A stretch of 64,000 bases of DNA. It comes from Sphingomonas sp. CFBP 13720 (lineage in GTDB: Bacteria; Pseudomonadota; Alphaproteobacteria; Sphingomonadales; Sphingomonadaceae). Location: contig NZ_JACYVA010000004.1 in NCBI RefSeq assembly GCF_014842075.1, positions 186,001 to 250,000 of the forward strand. The letters are read 5' to 3'. Shown piece by piece: positions 62,972 through 64,000 of this stretch. The notes beneath the pieces are model-generated. The model was not told the origin of the DNA. It did not search any database and was given only the letters and a program-made list of their open reading frames with translations. Both the position numbers and the translations under genes were made by a program. How positions within the stretch are numbered: the first letter of the stretch is position 1; every line of letters starts with the position of its first letter.

Positions 62972-64000
62972 TCAGCGTGTCTGCCATTGGACGACCGCCC
63001 GCAGGCTCAGAATGACGACCCCGTCCGCGTCGCGCCGCCCCATCGGGCGGGCGACGTACTGGAAGTCCGGTTGCAGCGTCAGGAACGGCAACACCCGGTC
63101 GCTGTAGTTCAGTTCGAACAGGCCTTCCGACGGGGCGAATGCCGGTTCGCCTGCCGGATCCGGGCGGCGATACCGGTCGCTGAGACCGGCCATGACATAG
63201 CCGATCGACAGCGTGCTTTCGGGACGCGCCTTCACGAGGCCCCTTCCCGAAAGCCCCACCTGCACGCTGCTTTCGAACGGGGTGGTATCGCCGTCCGACA
63301 CGCCGGCCCGCAGGAACGCGCGCCAGTAGCCGGGCCGATCGGGGGTGCCGGTCAGGTCCTGCTCCGCCATCACATAGGCACCGTGCGACACCGCCCGGTC
63401 GGCTTCGGCGGACGTTCCCGACAGGGCGAACCCGGGCTGACGGCGCGAATAGGTCCATGCGCCGACCGATAGCGCGCTCGGCCCCTGATGCCCCGCTTCG
63501 GCGATGAACAGCAGCGGGCGTGGGCCACCGCGATCGACCGTTCCCTCCGGCACCCGTACGACGGCGAACTGTCCGTAATTGCCGCCAGCCGCATAGCGTA
63601 CCCGCACGGCCAGATCGGTGCGGGGAAAGATCGACGGCCCCGACGGACCGGTCGCCGCAATCTCCGATCCCACATAGAAGGCGGGACTGATGAATTGCGT
63701 GCCCGCCGGTTTCGGACGGAATTCGCTGTTCACATCATATTGTCCGGCCCGCACCGACAACCGGCCGTCGGCGAAGCTTTGCTGAAACCACGCCTGAAAC
63801 AGTTTCAGGTCCGGGCCGCCGACCTCGATATCGTTGATGGGCAGGAACGTGCCGGCAGTGGCTTTCGGATTGCCCCCGAACGTATTGAACGCATGGACGA
63901 ATGCCGTGGCGCCGTGCCAGCCAAGGACCTTTTCGAAATCGGCTGCGACGGTAAGCTCCGCCCTGTCGACATAAGCGACGTCGCTTCCGCGTTCCCCCGC
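62972..64000 (-). CDS. OprB-type carbohydrate-selective porin (5' end outside window)
   Basis: The frame is open from the last base of the window to a stop at 62972, giving about 342 residues of the C-terminal part. Segments such as FVHAFNTFGGNPKATAG, DLKLFQAWFQQSFADGRLSV, RAGQYDVNSEF, SAFYVGS-like PAFYVGSEIA and ELNYSDRVLPFLTLQPDFQY are typical of OprB porins, 16-stranded channels for glucose and similar sugars. The start codon and signal peptide lie beyond the window. It is not obviously linked to katG. Confidence 0.85.
   Translation of the reverse strand, partial: AGERGSDVAYVDRAELTVAADFEKVLGWHGATAFVHAFNTFGGNPKATAGTFLPINDIEVGGPDLKLFQAWFQQSFADGRLSVRAGQYDVNSEFRPKPAGTQFISPAFYVGSEIAATGPSGPSIFPRTDLAVRVRYAAGGNYGQFAVVRVPEGTVDRGGPRPLLFIAEAGHQGPSALSVGAWTYSRRQPGFALSGTSAEADRAVSHGAYVMAEQDLTGTPDRPGYWRAFLRAGVSDGDTTPFESSVQVGLSGRGLVKARPESTLSIGYVMAGLSDRYRRPDPAGEPAFAPSEGLFELNYSDRVLPFLTLQPDFQYVARPMGRRDADGVVILSLRAVVQWQTR

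Overview
The window is high-GC alphaproteobacterial chromosome, most likely from a Sphingomonas-type bacterium. The reasons are the gene order chvI-chvG-hprK-rapZ-EIIA-ptsH, the long TonB-dependent receptor, katG, the OprB-type porin and intergenic repeats of a kind I associate with sphingomonads. This assignment is inference from gene content; there is no rRNA or other species marker.

Layout. Positions 1-1217 hold the end of a cytochrome oxidase assembly operon (ctaG-like gene and a cytochrome c). Positions 1218-25256 look like an accessory island built by repeated insertion and decay. It contains a frameshifted alpha/beta-hydrolase, a glutathione transferase, a degenerate second rtcA, pieces of IS3, IS5 and IS630 elements, a glyoxalase tail, a TonB receptor with a periplasmic partner, an AAA ATPase, a TetR-controlled oxidoreductase/MFS pair, a headless LysR gene, the C-terminal part of a large defence-type protein and a broken nicotinamidase. 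An RNA-repair cluster follows at 16180-23945. The island ends at a tRNA-Glu gene next to a truncated tyrosine recombinase. From 25389 onward the sequence is ordinary core: recJ, the PTS-Ntr/ChvG-ChvI block, chrA, yaaA, a TPR protein and an Lrp regulator. Then come a histidine kinase with a polysaccharide deacetylase, a two-component system divergent from an ABC efflux operon, a nine-gene chemosensory operon (48535-57992), mqo, katG and an OprB porin cut by the window end.

The centre of interest is the RNA-repair cluster. On the minus strand a sigma-54 promoter drives the Ro60/TROVE gene (rsr), then an array of five Y-RNA-like genes, then rtcB, rlaP and rtcA. The CARF/sigma-54 activator rtcR is divergent, and kptA converges on rtcA. 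Each of the five RNA units can be folded by eye into a Ro60-type stem made of a nearly constant 23-nt 5' strand and a matching 3' strand. The stem carries a tRNA-like head with a T arm, an acceptor-like stem closed by a small loop (GCAA in three units) and, in some units, a D arm. The heads differ in sequence while the stem is conserved. In unit 3 the whole tRNA-Glu core is present but opened at the anticodon loop and closed at the acceptor end, which is a circular permutation. The likely logic is that RNA damage activates RtcR. RtcR then switches on Ro60, a set of tRNA mimics, the RtcB ligase, the RlaP nucleotidyltransferase and the RtcA cyclase together.

The efflux operon (adaptor, ATPase, GIN-domain protein, FtsX-type permease, TolC) is read away from its two-component regulator. 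The chemosensory operon has a soluble receptor with two signalling tips, a triple CheW protein and a HEAT-repeat protein, which suggests a role other than classical flagellar chemotaxis.
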